NCBI GenBank assembly: GCA_012845835.1
Contig: JABAKD010000003.1
Span: forward strand, 186,501 to 250,500
Reading direction: 5' to 3'
Origin: Undaria pinnatifida
Taxonomy: Eukaryota > Sar > Phaeophyceae > Laminariales > Alariaceae
DNA length: 64,000 nt
The translations under genes were made by a program, and so were the position numbers. The notes under the pieces are model-generated. The model was not told the DNA's origin and made no database searches. It worked only from the letters and a program-made list of their open reading frames with translations. Below are positions 1 to 10,059 of the stretch, in pieces. Position 1 is the stretch's first letter; every line of letters begins with the position of its first letter.

Positions 1-261
1 GCACTATACAGCGATTACGTTTCAAAGCAACGTTTCAAAACAATTTTATCGAAGCAGGGCGGTTCGAGTTCTTTTCGGAGACCCCTGCTGCTTTGTCGTG
101 ATCTCCACGGGCTATAGGTCATCTTTGCTCGGCGGGATCTATGCGACACGGCTCGCGCACACATGTTTTTTGGCCGAATGAGATCTGTCCGAAGCGGCTC
201 TTGCACAAAACCTCACAGCTGCAAATATGGGATATATCAACTATCTAGATCACAGCAGTTT

Positions 262-420
262 TTTTTTTATTTATTTTTCTCGCACTTGTACTTTCCAGCT
301 TTTGGACAAGCCGTGGTCACAGGTGTCGTCCCCTCTCCCCCCCGGTTCTTGCCTTCATTTTTTGTCGCGCATAGGGTTCAGCAATCCTACTGCTCGTCGT
401 TTTTTCATCGAGTGTTACAA
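262..420 (-). repeat. SINE-1 3' fragment, copy 1
   Basis: Read on the minus strand this matches the body and 3' part of the full element at 33503-33834: the segment around cgatgaaaaaacgacgagca, then the conserved cgacacctgtgaccacggct, then an A-rich tail (T-run at 260-272 on the + strand). The tRNA-like head is missing. Other fragments lie at 25745-25895 (-) and 50258-50412 (+). Confidence 0.7.
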
Positions 421-454
421 TAGTAGCCCCCCCCCAGCAGGGCGGTGATCGATG

Positions 455-600
455 TCCCAGAACAGTATGGCCGCCTTGTAGAGGGAAGCCGCCTTATTCA
501 CTCCGGATTATGAGTGGGATTCCCCATCTTGACCGCCTTATATGAGGAATACCGCCTTACCCAGATCGCCCTATTGGGGGACTCCTACTGCTAATGTATC
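455..600 (+). repeat. Dispersed repeat with CCGCCTTAT motifs, copy 1
   Basis: Contains repeated 'accgccttat' boxes ending in 'ctattgggggactcctactg'. The same boxes in the same order occur at 7205-7425 and 28835-28910, so this is a dispersed family. No coding potential and no clear terminal repeats seen. Confidence 0.55.
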
Positions 601-719
601 CTTGCTTTTGCGACAGGCGCTGAACCATTTGTACTGTACAGCTATCAAGGACGGGATGATGGTCTTGGGGATGACGGAGCGATACAAGCAGAAATTTGTG
701 ACCACGGTGTACTACAGCA

Positions 720-1225
720 CCATGCCGGGGTAACCCTTGTGTGCAGGCGGTGACAGAAAAGGGGGAGGGGGTGGGGGGGGGGTCTCCGTCGGTACTGTTA
801 GTAGATTCGGGTTCGAATGGCTCGAAAGAGTTGCTCGACTCAAACCAACAGGTGGCCGGGTAACCCTTGTATGGAGGCGGAACGGGAGGGGGGCAAAGCT
901 CTGTCGGTAGCAGGGTAAGCCTTGTATGCAGGCGGGACGGAACGGGGGGGGTTGGGGGTTGTCGGTAGCAAGGGTAACCCTTGTATGGAGGCGGAGACGG
1001 AGCGCGCGCGGGGGGGGAGGCGGAGCTTTGTCTGTTAGCACGGTAACCCTTGTATCAGGCAGAGGAAGAACGGGAGGGGGCGACGCTTAGTCGGTAGCAG
1101 GGTAACCCTTGTATGCAGGCGGAGACGGAACGGGGGGCGGGAAGGGGGGGGGCGGGGAAGCCTTCGGGGAGGCTGGGGGGACGGGGGAAGCTTCGTCGGT
1201 AGCGTTCACGCATGTATGCCCTTTT
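720..1225 (+). repeat. GC-rich minisatellite, block 1
   Basis: Six or so imperfect units of about 60-75 bp built around 'gggtaacccttgtatgcagg' followed by a G-rich stretch and 'gtcggtagca'. A nearly identical three-unit segment recurs at 18045-18235. Long proline/glycine ORFs across it are composition artefacts. Confidence 0.85.
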
Positions 1226-2214
1226 CCGGGGGCGCGAGGGCGAACGGGGCGACGGGAGGGGGGGTTGTTGAAGTCGAATGGGCAAACGTGGGAAGCCGAG
1301 ACGTACTGAGAGGAGGAGGGGGGAAGGAGGCGAAAGCTCCGGCCCACTCAGGCGCGGAGTCGAGGGAGGGGGAGGGAGGCGGGAAATATCTTGTTTTTAT
1401 GATTCTTCGAAGAATTTTCCAAGAATTTTCCTTTTGCCGAAGAATTTTTCTTGAGAAGAAGCGCCCTGCTGCGCCTTTGTTCGAAGGTGACCGGCCCGGA
1501 CGTGTTTGTGCTTGTGTTCGCCATGAGAGAGGGATTATTAGCCTTGTTGGTCACGGTGCAGGTGATGGTGTTAGCCATCCGCTCGTGGTGATTGATCGCC
1601 ATGGAAAGAGGGGCGGGGGGGGGGGGAACGAGCGGAGGGCGTTGCTTCGCGAAGGCTTGGAGAGGAGGGGGGCGGGGGGGGGACCGGGGGGAGGGGGAGG
1701 AGCTTAGGGCATTGTCAAGGGAAGGCTTGGCAGGGGAGAGGGGGGGGGGGAGGCGCAACGAGTGGCGGGAGGGGGAACACGAGCAGCGTGATAAGCGTGG
1801 ACAGTAGGAGACAAGAATGGTAGGTTGATGTGTTGTCTGTCTCCGCTTAGGGTGTGTTATATACATGCGGAGGGACGGGAGGCGCGGGAGATCGGGGGGG
1901 GGGGGGGCAAGAGTGGAGGGGGGGGGGGGGGGGGGGGGGGGCATGGCGGAATCAAGCGTATTTTTCGCGCCCATTCTTGAATGTGTGCGCGCACGATCAC
2001 GCCCCTCCCCGTCTTTAAGTCTCGTTTTTTTCTTTGTCGCCACCGGAAATGAAATTTGGATTTATCGTCTCTACGTTTCAGCGAGAGCGAGCAACCGTTT
2101 GGAAATTGAAATTTGGTGGTTTTGTGCCGGGAGACCGATCTACCAAAACAAGAAAAGGGACCGAAAGATATCATAGGTCGTATGGGGTGTATTGCAGGTT
2201 GTAAGCACTTTGGC
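1226..2214. other. G-rich stretch without a recognisable gene
   Basis: Strongly G-rich on the + strand with runs of up to more than 20 G (1919-1940). ORFs on both strands are low complexity. No exon, RNA gene or transposon recognised. Confidence 0.6.
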
Positions 2215-2670
2215 AGCATTAAAATGCCCAAGATCCGTTCGCAGTCGTCGGTTGGTTGGTCAGCCACACTGTGGTGGATTAAGTTCGGTTACACGTTGGC
2301 TGGTGTGTCATTAAGTTATTCGGTTGATCAGTCGTGCGGTGGTTGGTCTGCCATAAGTTGGTTGGTTGATCTTTGAAAAACGCTCACTGGTCGGGTCGAT
2401 CTGTTCGTTACTTGGTAGATCAGTTGGAGGTTGGCTGTCGGGTTGATCGATCAGTCGTGCGCTGGTACGTCGGTCGTGCGTCGGTCGGCCAGTCGTGCGT
2501 TGGTTGGTCGGTCGTGCCTGGTACGTTGGTTGGCTAATCAATTGTGCGATGGTTGGTCGGCCATAGGTTGATTGGCTGGTCAGTCGTTGGCTGTTTGATC
2601 GGTCGTTCGTTGGTTGGCCGAACAGTCGTACGCTGGTTGGTTGGGTGTACGTTTTTTGGTTGATTTTTTT
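2215..2670 (+). repeat. Degenerate TTGG/GGTCGG simple-sequence tract
   Basis: Continuous variants of ggttggt, ggtcggtcgtgcg and gttggttgg, similar in style to the cleaner (TTGG)n tract at 56590-57010. No gene seen. Confidence 0.7.
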
Positions 2671-3227
2671 TTTAATCGTTTGGCACCAACTTTCATTTGT
2701 TATTTTGCTCGTGAGTGCTGGGGAAAAAAGTAGGCGTGATTACCTGGATTGGTGAGATATAGTATGGAGGTTGGTGGATGAGAAAAACAAGCGTTGTTTT
2801 TTTTTGTCCCCCCCCCCCCGTCGTCTCTGTGTGTTGGTTTCGCGAGCGGGGCTGGTTATGGTCATCCCCCCCCCTTAGCCGCGCGCTCTCGCGAACGAAG
2901 AGACGCTCTGGTCGCATCGCAGTGATGCTTGCTGATTGGTCAAGTCCCTCCTGGACTTGGAACGCCTTGACCCTACCCTGACCGTGCCCGACTAGGCCAG
3001 AGCATCCCTTTGTTTTCCCCTCGTTGTGCTTGTTCTTATTATATCCGTGTGCTTGGTCTTATTCTGTTTTTCTTTTGTTTTGGCTGTGTTTGTGCTGTGT
3101 ACGTTGTGCACTCGTGTCTGTACCCTTCTGCGGGTATGTACATGTAACCGCCGTTTTTTTAGCTTTTACTGCGTCGCCGTACTTCTTTTGGTTCGGTCCG
3201 CGGCAATATGATTATTATTTACCGGGC

Positions 3228-3300
3228 GCAGGCAGGGCAAGGCAAGGCAAGGCAAGGCAAGGCCAGGCAAGGCCAGGCGAGGCCAGGGAAGGCCAGCCCA
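3228..3300 (+). repeat. (AGGCA)n pentanucleotide microsatellite
   Basis: About fourteen consecutive units of aggca/aggcc, degenerating to the right. Confidence 0.9.
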
Positions 3301-3464
3301 ATGCCCAGCCCGAAGTGCAGGGGAGAGGAGGGGAAAAGGACGGGGAGGAGAGGGCGGGTAATTCGAGGAGATGGGGGGGAAGGCTTGGCGTTTTCGGTTG
3401 CTCTGTTGCGTTCGGTCTCTAGTTTCTGTAGTTTTTTTTTCAATTATTTTTTTTGCTGGTTTTT

Positions 3465-3585
3465 ATGGATCTGGATCTTGATCTAGATGTTGGTTTGGAT
3501 CTAGGTCTCTGGATCTAGGACTGGAACTGGATAGGGATTCGAATCTCGATCTAGATGTAGGTCTAAGTCCAAGTTTGAGGTTCCC
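3465..3585 (+). repeat. Imperfect GGATCT hexamer repeat
   Basis: Variants of 'ggatct' and 'gatctag' spaced about every 6-12 bp. Simple sequence, not coding. Confidence 0.6.
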
Positions 3586-3589
3586 GTTT

Positions 3590-6500
3590 TTCTTCCGTGC
3601 ATGTTGTTTCTTCGATTTTCGGGGGGGCACAATTTTGGGCGACGATTTATCCGTTTCGTTATGCACCTGGAATATAATATCTACTCTGCTGCATGTAGCT
3701 GGATATTGTTGCGTTGCGACGAGGGTGGTATCCATACAGTCAAGTACAGCAGTTATTATTAATAGTACAGTTACTGCTGTAGTGCCATACAGTGTAGTGC
3801 GGGATGGTTAATCCAGCAGTACAGGTATTATTTGTACAGTACATTAGTACGGTACACGGCCGTACAGTGGTGTTTGTGCCTTCCCCCAAGCATCGTGTTG
3901 CTACGGGGTTCGAGGAGGTCCCCCCCCCCCCCGCCCCGCCCCCTCTCCTCCCCCTTCCCTCTCGACTGAGGCTTTGGTTGCGCCCCCCTCGAATTGTACG
4001 AAGTATGTCCTTCTGTTGTAGGAGGGATGTAGCTTGTAACTCGACAGGGGTAGGTAGTCGTGGTGGCAATGTTGAGGATGATATTGAGCAGACTTCGCCG
4101 CAGAAGTGGGTTGGGGGTTCAACGGGTAAATCTTTGCTGGGCATAACACGGCATTGTACGCTATACACCTCTTCTCTCTCGAGGGAGCGGCAAAGAGAGA
4201 GAGAGATCGAATTGCGATGCGGAAACCCATGTTAGCGCAAACTCAAACGGAGACTCGGACGGAAGCGAAACCGAGAATTGATTGAAAACGGAAAACGGAA
4301 AATATGCGGGTGGTGGGCACGGGCACGTACGAAAAAAAAGTGAATTAACTGTCTGCGTTTTGCTTACGATATTTGTTTGAGGCTTCCCCCCCCCCCCTTC
4401 GATCGACGTACTGGCCGACCGGACTATCGACCGGCGGGCTGCTTGTTGTCAGAACTACGTATACGCACGTACTGCTAGTAGGTCTCTTCTTTTTTTTTCG
4501 GTGGGTTGAACGAATCGTGTTCCACACGGCTGGCGTAGTAGCGCGCCAGACAACAGATAATAGGTGATGCATCTTTGCTTTTTTTTTTTGTATCATATAT
4601 GGATACCATATGGCGGGTTGTTGTCTGCTGCTGCTGCTGCTACTGCTGCTGCTGTTGCTGCGACGGTGGCGGCTACTGCGTGCTGCTGGTTCCGTTGCTG
4701 TAAGCCTGCTTTTGACGGCACGTTACTACCGGTATAATACTTTTTTGACACTGGGCGTGTGGTGTGTTTGCGTGAGGAGAGGGGCGGAGAGATGGAAGGC
4801 GGTGCCAAAATGGTGGGAGGAGGGGATGGGAGGGGAGATAGGGTGAATTTGACTGGATGCCTGACTGCAAGCGTGAAAAGAAATCGCGTACTACCGTAGT
4901 ACCACTTGTAATTTTTTTTCGTAGTGTTGTTTCGTTCTTGCATTTCTGTCATTCATTGGTCTTCCGGTTGATGACCGTTGGTTGGTTTCCCTCTGCCGCA
5001 CTCCCTGCCTACCTGCTTGCCCGTACTGGCTTGTGCAGCTATATAGCTCTGAAGTACTGTCGGGCTTTCTGCTTTTGGTTTTGGATTTCGGGTGTTGGAT
5101 ATTTGATTGGATTTCGGACGTTGGATATTTGATTTTGGATTTTGGATAACGAATTTTGTGTTTTCGATGGTTGGGTGTTATGGACGGATCTCGCCCCGCT
5201 TGAACATACCATTCTTGCATGTTTTGTACTATTAATATTAATACTACAGTTCTGCTTAGTTTTACCGTTCCTACATAGTGCGTTGGGGTGGGATTGAATT
5301 CGCGCTCGAGTTGGGTTTGGATTGGCGATATTATTGAGGTGAGGGTGGATGGCCGGTCGTTGTGATGGCGCCAAGGGTGTTGCGGGTGAACACTGGTAAG
5401 GCAGCCACCGGCCTGTAAATCCCCCTCCAGAAATTGCGCGCCAAAATGTATCTAGGTTTGTTATTGTCGCACGCAGGCGAGGCTCGCGCAGGCGGACGGG
5501 AAGGGGGGGAGAGAAGGAGAAGCGGGGGGAGGGAAGAAAGTCGGGGGGGGGTCTGGGGGGGGTCGTTGCGGTGCTGAATATCGGTGGAGCGGAATGTGCG
5601 AAACAATGGCGTGTTTTGGGGGTATGAGGGGGCGGTGAGGAGGAGGAGGGGGGTGGGTTGCGCTGCTTAATAGCGGTGGGGCAGATGCTGGAAAGGCCCG
5701 CTAGCGTGTTTTTCTGAGGGGAAAATGTTGGCGTGTTTTTCTAGGATGCAATGCTAGCATGCATTTTTTTTGCTCTGGAGGAAAAACGCTAACGTGTTTC
5801 CTAAGGGAAAATCCTAGCGTGATTTCTAGCAGGCGCTTGCTCGAAGAAATTGCCGACTACCGATGGAACAGACGGTGAGGAGAGGATATTATCTAGCAGA
5901 AAGATGCTTGGTCGAACAAATCAGGAGTGATTGGGGTGGTGGCGGTTGTGGTCGAATAATCAGGGTTGATAGGGGTGGTGGGGGTGGTGAATGGGTCCTT
6001 GCTGCGCTGCAATTTGTGATGCGTTTGTGTTGAGTTGGTTGAGGCTGTTGAGTTGATTGGTTGGTCCGCTGGGGTTTGTTTCTGCCGGGGTTATGATGGC
6101 AGTTTTTGTTACCACTGAAGATATGTGTATGTCGCATGCGTTGAGGAGCCGGAATTTTGCAACATAGCGATCGATCAATCAACCAACAAGGAGCGATGGA
6201 GGGAAATGGCTTGATAGGATTGGATGGGATGGGATGATTGTTTGTATTATTTGGTTCGTTCGAGTTGGATTTAGCTGCTTCTGAGTGGTTTGCCTCATGG
6301 AAGCGTCGCAGGCTGGGATCCTACTTAATAGGAAGGGGGGAGGATAATAGTAGTGAGAAAAAACTTGTTTTCGAGAAAAAACTTGTTTTCTACTGTTTAG
6401 AAATAGCAGTTTTTGTTGTTGATTGCTACTGGTATATATGATGAAAACCTGGCCTATGGCGGCCGCAAGATATACAGTGCACCAGAATATCGTACGTACT

Positions 6501-6620
6501 TGTTCCCTGGACTTGAATATATGTTACATTCTAGTTTATTGCTATTTGTTGCTATTATTGTTTTGCTTGATTCTAGGTGGCGCCTGCTTGCTATTCACCC
6601 CCGTAGGACTTCAGAGGGAA
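3590..6620. other. Intergenic stretch, simple sequence only
   Basis: No exon or RNA gene recognised. It holds a poly-C run near 3921, a CTG-type triplet run (about 4621-4665), a 'tttggatttcgg' cluster (5070-5160), poly-G patches (5500-5660) and an imperfect cluster of 'gctagcgtgtttttct' boxes at 5699-5830 in both orientations. Confidence 0.5.
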
Positions 6621-6627
6621 AGCACCA

Positions 6628-6839
6628 CCAGGGCTTTTCACGGGTCATGATCCGGTCCGCGGGTAGGGTCACAAAGTTTTCAAAATTCGCGGGTCGAGTC
6701 GGGCCGGGCCATGAGGTATTCGAAGTCTAACGGATCAGGTTTCCGCCAAGTACTTGTCAAGGTGTCACGGGTCAGGTCTGGTTATTATCCTGACCCGATC
6801 CGACCCACGAGAATTGGTACGACCCGTGAAAAGCCCTGG
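6628..6839 (+). mobile_element. MITE-B copy 1
   Basis: A 212-bp unit bounded by inverted repeats ccagggcttttcacgggtc and gacccgtgaaaagccctgg. Its interior is rich in 'gacccgacccg' boxes. Same termini and interior at 12222-12516 and 53774-53997. It has no coding capacity, so it fits a non-autonomous DNA transposon, superfamily unassigned. Confidence 0.8.
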
Positions 6840-6901
6840 AAAAACGACGAAACAGAATGGCGATTACAGCGTCGGCCACAAGAAACAACCCGGCTGCTGG
6901 G

Positions 6902-7163
6902 GACGCGTGCTTCGATAGGGGTGGCACTTTTGGTGTGAAATGTTTTCTGATTGACGGGGATCCTTAACCCAAAGTCGTCGGGAATACGCCATTTTTTTGC
7001 ACAATTCTTGTCGTGTGTACCTAGGCCGTGGGATTTTTCATCCGGTAGCAGTTTTGATTTTTCTCCAAAAAAGTCAGTTTTTGGGAGAGGTCTAGTTGAG
7101 CTCCCAAAATTGAGGAACTCTAAAAAAAAATAGTGATGCACCTCTATCATCGTAGCACGCGTC
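6902..7163 (+). mobile_element. MITE-A copy 1
   Basis: A 262-bp unit with inverted termini gacgcgtgctacgatagagg (one variant base here) and cctctatcgtagcacgcgtc. Conserved interior landmarks are 'gacggggctccttaaccca', 'cctaggccgtgggatttttc' and 'aaaatcagtttttgggagag'. Commonest small element in the window; other copies at 21068, 22856, 23559, 26086, 29700, 32019, 33290 and 45106. Confidence 0.85.
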
Positions 7164-7204
7164 TGGGTCAGGAGATGCCATCTTTCTGATCTACATACCC
7201 AGAC

Positions 7205-7425
7205 AGCAGTAGGGGTCCTCCAGTGATAAGGTGGCGGTGTGCGAGAGCAATATGACCACTTATATTGGGGGAAGCCGCCCTACTCAAGTCCAGGTTACGA
7301 GTGCAATTATTTCCCAGTCTCACCAAACCGTTTTGATCGCTATATATATAGACTATATATCGGTATACCCCGCCTTACTCACAAACCGTCTTATTGGGGG
7401 ATCCCCAGTGCTGTACACAACCCAA
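7205..7425 (+). repeat. Dispersed repeat with CCGCCTTAT motifs, copy 2
   Basis: Shares 'gccgccctactca', 'cgccttactc' and 'tattgggggatcccc' with 455-600 and 28835-28910. Confidence 0.55.
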
Positions 7426-8084
7426 AAAGTTGTTGTCGGATTTGCGCGCATGTTGAGACAGTACTCGTGATGCTACGAGAGCTCACACTCAAAAATTTGA
7501 CGGATCAGAAAACTGCGGGCACGAAATTGATGTCTCTCTCTTCGCGGTCGGTACAGCAATAGTTACTTCAGAAGGCTTTTTTTTTCAAGGTCGCAATTGT
7601 TGGGGGTTTTTCGCTGTACTATAAAATCGAGTACAAAAAGTGGTTGGCACTCGAACAACAGGTCATATGAATCAACCCAGCGCACCCCACCGAAGCGTGG
7701 CGAGTACAAGTAAGACCGCGACGCGAGCGAACGTGATGCGAACAAACGCGATGCAAGCAAGCAAGAGTGCCAACAAAATACGGTACGTAGTACTTGCTTT
7801 CAGTACACAATATGAAGACATGTCCCGATTCGACTCTTCTTCTTATCTTTGGTGCTATACTCACCCGCTCAACAAGAAATAATCCTGGCGGGCTGGATCG
7901 CCTGGCGTGCTGGAAAGAAGGCCAACATCACGTATGTATGTATGTCTCCGGTAATTTCCAGTACGGCCAGGACAATAACCCGAGCGGTCCTGGGGGAACG
8001 AGCGTACCGCGTGAGACAAGAAGGCATCACAACATCACGGCCTCGTACGTACAGAATTGTTTCCGCTACAAGTGCACCTACCTA

Positions 8085-8325
8085 TTATTGTTGTATTAAT
8101 AGTAAAAAATGAAAATACACTCCAGCTGTGAGATCGAATATTTCGTCGAAACTCATCTTTGCAAGCTGTGTGTGATACTCCGATCGCGCGTATTATGGGT
8201 TGTGTGTCCTCATTAAGGATATAGGTCGGCGACTCCCCTTACAACTACGGTGTAGCTATCAGGGTCAACAGGGTGATGTTAGTCAGTCTGTGCGCGGATA
8301 CTATGAAACCCGTTTCTGAGGGGGA
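8085..8325 (+). repeat. Duplicated segment, partner of 45560-45820
   Basis: About 235 bp match a segment 37 kb away, including 'gatttcgtcgaaactcat', 'gatcgcgcgt' and 'gtcaacagggtga'. One reading frame (about 8116-8210) keeps a Cys-containing peptide (CEIE-FVETH-C-LCV-LRSRVL) in both copies. Mobile-element body or duplicated exon cannot be told apart here. Confidence 0.6.
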
Positions 8326-9418
8326 CAAAATCTGACAGCTGTGGAAGGAAATGCATCCGTGTAAGTCGAATAACCGGTGAGGGGAGAGCGGAGTTTTGAA
8401 GGACGTGTGGGCCTGGTTTTGATCAAAAGGGAGCGGGGTTGGGGGGGGGGGGGGGGGGGCGAGGGGAAAGGGGGGTTTGGGGGGCGGGGGGGGGGTATTA
8501 TGAGGCTGTTTCATGAATGCATCACCAGATAAACATTGTACTGCTGAACCAGGGTACTGGTACAACCTACAACCTTGCTTGGTACAACCTAATAACATGT
8601 GGCGAGACTACAACATCAATCAGCGCGAAGCCGCCGCGAAGGCTGGCATAGATAGGAGTGTGGCCTTCTGATGCGGTGGAGGGTTGGCAGGGTGCGTCTA
8701 GCTGCAACATTGATTACAGCGCCGTGTGATTGGCGACTGCTGCTGCAGCTGATACTGCCCCCTGTGCTGGTATATCTGAGACGAGTATGACTTCGGATTT
8801 CCAATGGAATGTCATCCGGATATCAATTCCCAGGGAAATTTCCGCCGGATCCAACCGTGGTTCCACGTTCCACGAGTCGCTGGCGGTTGAACGTCGACAC
8901 GCTCGCTGCGCCCGCTGATAAGTTATGCCTTCGCGCAACATGTCACTGCAACGTACCCGTAGTTTGTCTGTTTGTGTACGATGTGCTAAGCATGAGTACT
9001 TGTATGTACCTAACCGTAAGAAGAGTCAAATACCGTGCCAGAAATCCCCGTTCCCCTCCGTCGCGGGCCAAATAAGAGAAGTCATGGAAACCCATGCTCT
9101 TAAAGCCAGCGAAAAGCGCGCTTTGTGCGTAAACAGCGCACAGCAGGTTGGGTCTCTCTTAGCGGTGTGGGTACAAGAGTGAGAGTGTGACGTATGCTCA
9201 TGCTCAGGATCTTAACCTACTTTGGGGCGTGCATTTGAGCTGAACCACCGGTTTCTACAGCATTGCTCGTGGTACTGCTGCTGGTGATGGTGTGTGATTC
9301 TCTGGGGCTCAAAACTCAACAAAATCCAGCCAGCGAAGCGAGGAAGCTGTCTGTGAGTTGTTCATTTTGAGGCGGTGGTGGTAGCGGCTCGGTGGGAGTG
9401 GAGTGCAAGCGGTAACGT
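8326..9418. other. Intergenic stretch upstream of the exonuclease gene
   Basis: No exon recognised. Poly-G/C tract at 8438-8490. The last few hundred bases presumably hold the promoter of the downstream gene, but no convincing TATA box or initiator could be identified. Confidence 0.4.
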
Positions 9419-9448
9419 GTGTGCCTGGCAGGCATCACTGCTGTTGTA

Positions 9449-10059
9449 ATGACTTCCATTCCTCCCAGTTGTGCCGACGTTCAGATATTATCGGAAGAGT
9501 CAAACACGGCGACGACAGCATCATCATCAACACCACCAGCAGCGCCATCAGCAGCAGCGGCAACAACAACAGCACCAGGAACAACTGGACCACCCCCACC
9601 CCCACCACCAACTGGACCATCCCCACCGACCATTGCAGCAGCAGCAACGACGACGAGAGGAATGTCAGCAGCAACAGGAACATCCCCATCAGCAGTAGTA
9701 GCAGCAGCGACAGCGACACCAACACCAACAACGCCAACCCCGACACCAACACCCGCAAAACAATCGCCTCCGATCCCCGGACGGCCAAGATCGACCTCAA
9801 ACCGCGTCCGGACACCCTGCACCCCATTAAAATCTGCTTCAACAACCATATCCTTCAACCGGAGCAGACCCGACGGACCCCAGTACTATGCTATCGACAC
9901 AGAGATGGTTGCAGTCATCGGGCCAGGGGACCTGCCCGAAAGGCGGGTGATGGTATCGGTGGGGGTGGTGAACGAACAATTGGAAACCATCCTATACGCG
10001 AGGGTGGCCGTGCCTAGAGGGTGCGAGATTACAGACGACGCGTTCTCGAGGGTGCAAGG
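9449..10059 (+). CDS. Exonuclease exon 1 (low-complexity N-terminus, motif I)
   Basis: Ends at CAAGG|gtgagt (phase 2). The triplet-repeat Ala/Thr/Pro stretch is followed by YAIDTEMV, then a strand-rich segment with VSVGVVNE and ILYARVAVPRG, typical of the first half of the exonuclease fold. Confidence 0.85.

Noticed and set aside
712..1347. Proline-rich protein genes on the minus strand
   Set aside because: Frames follow the GC-rich minisatellite period; no splice or domain evidence.
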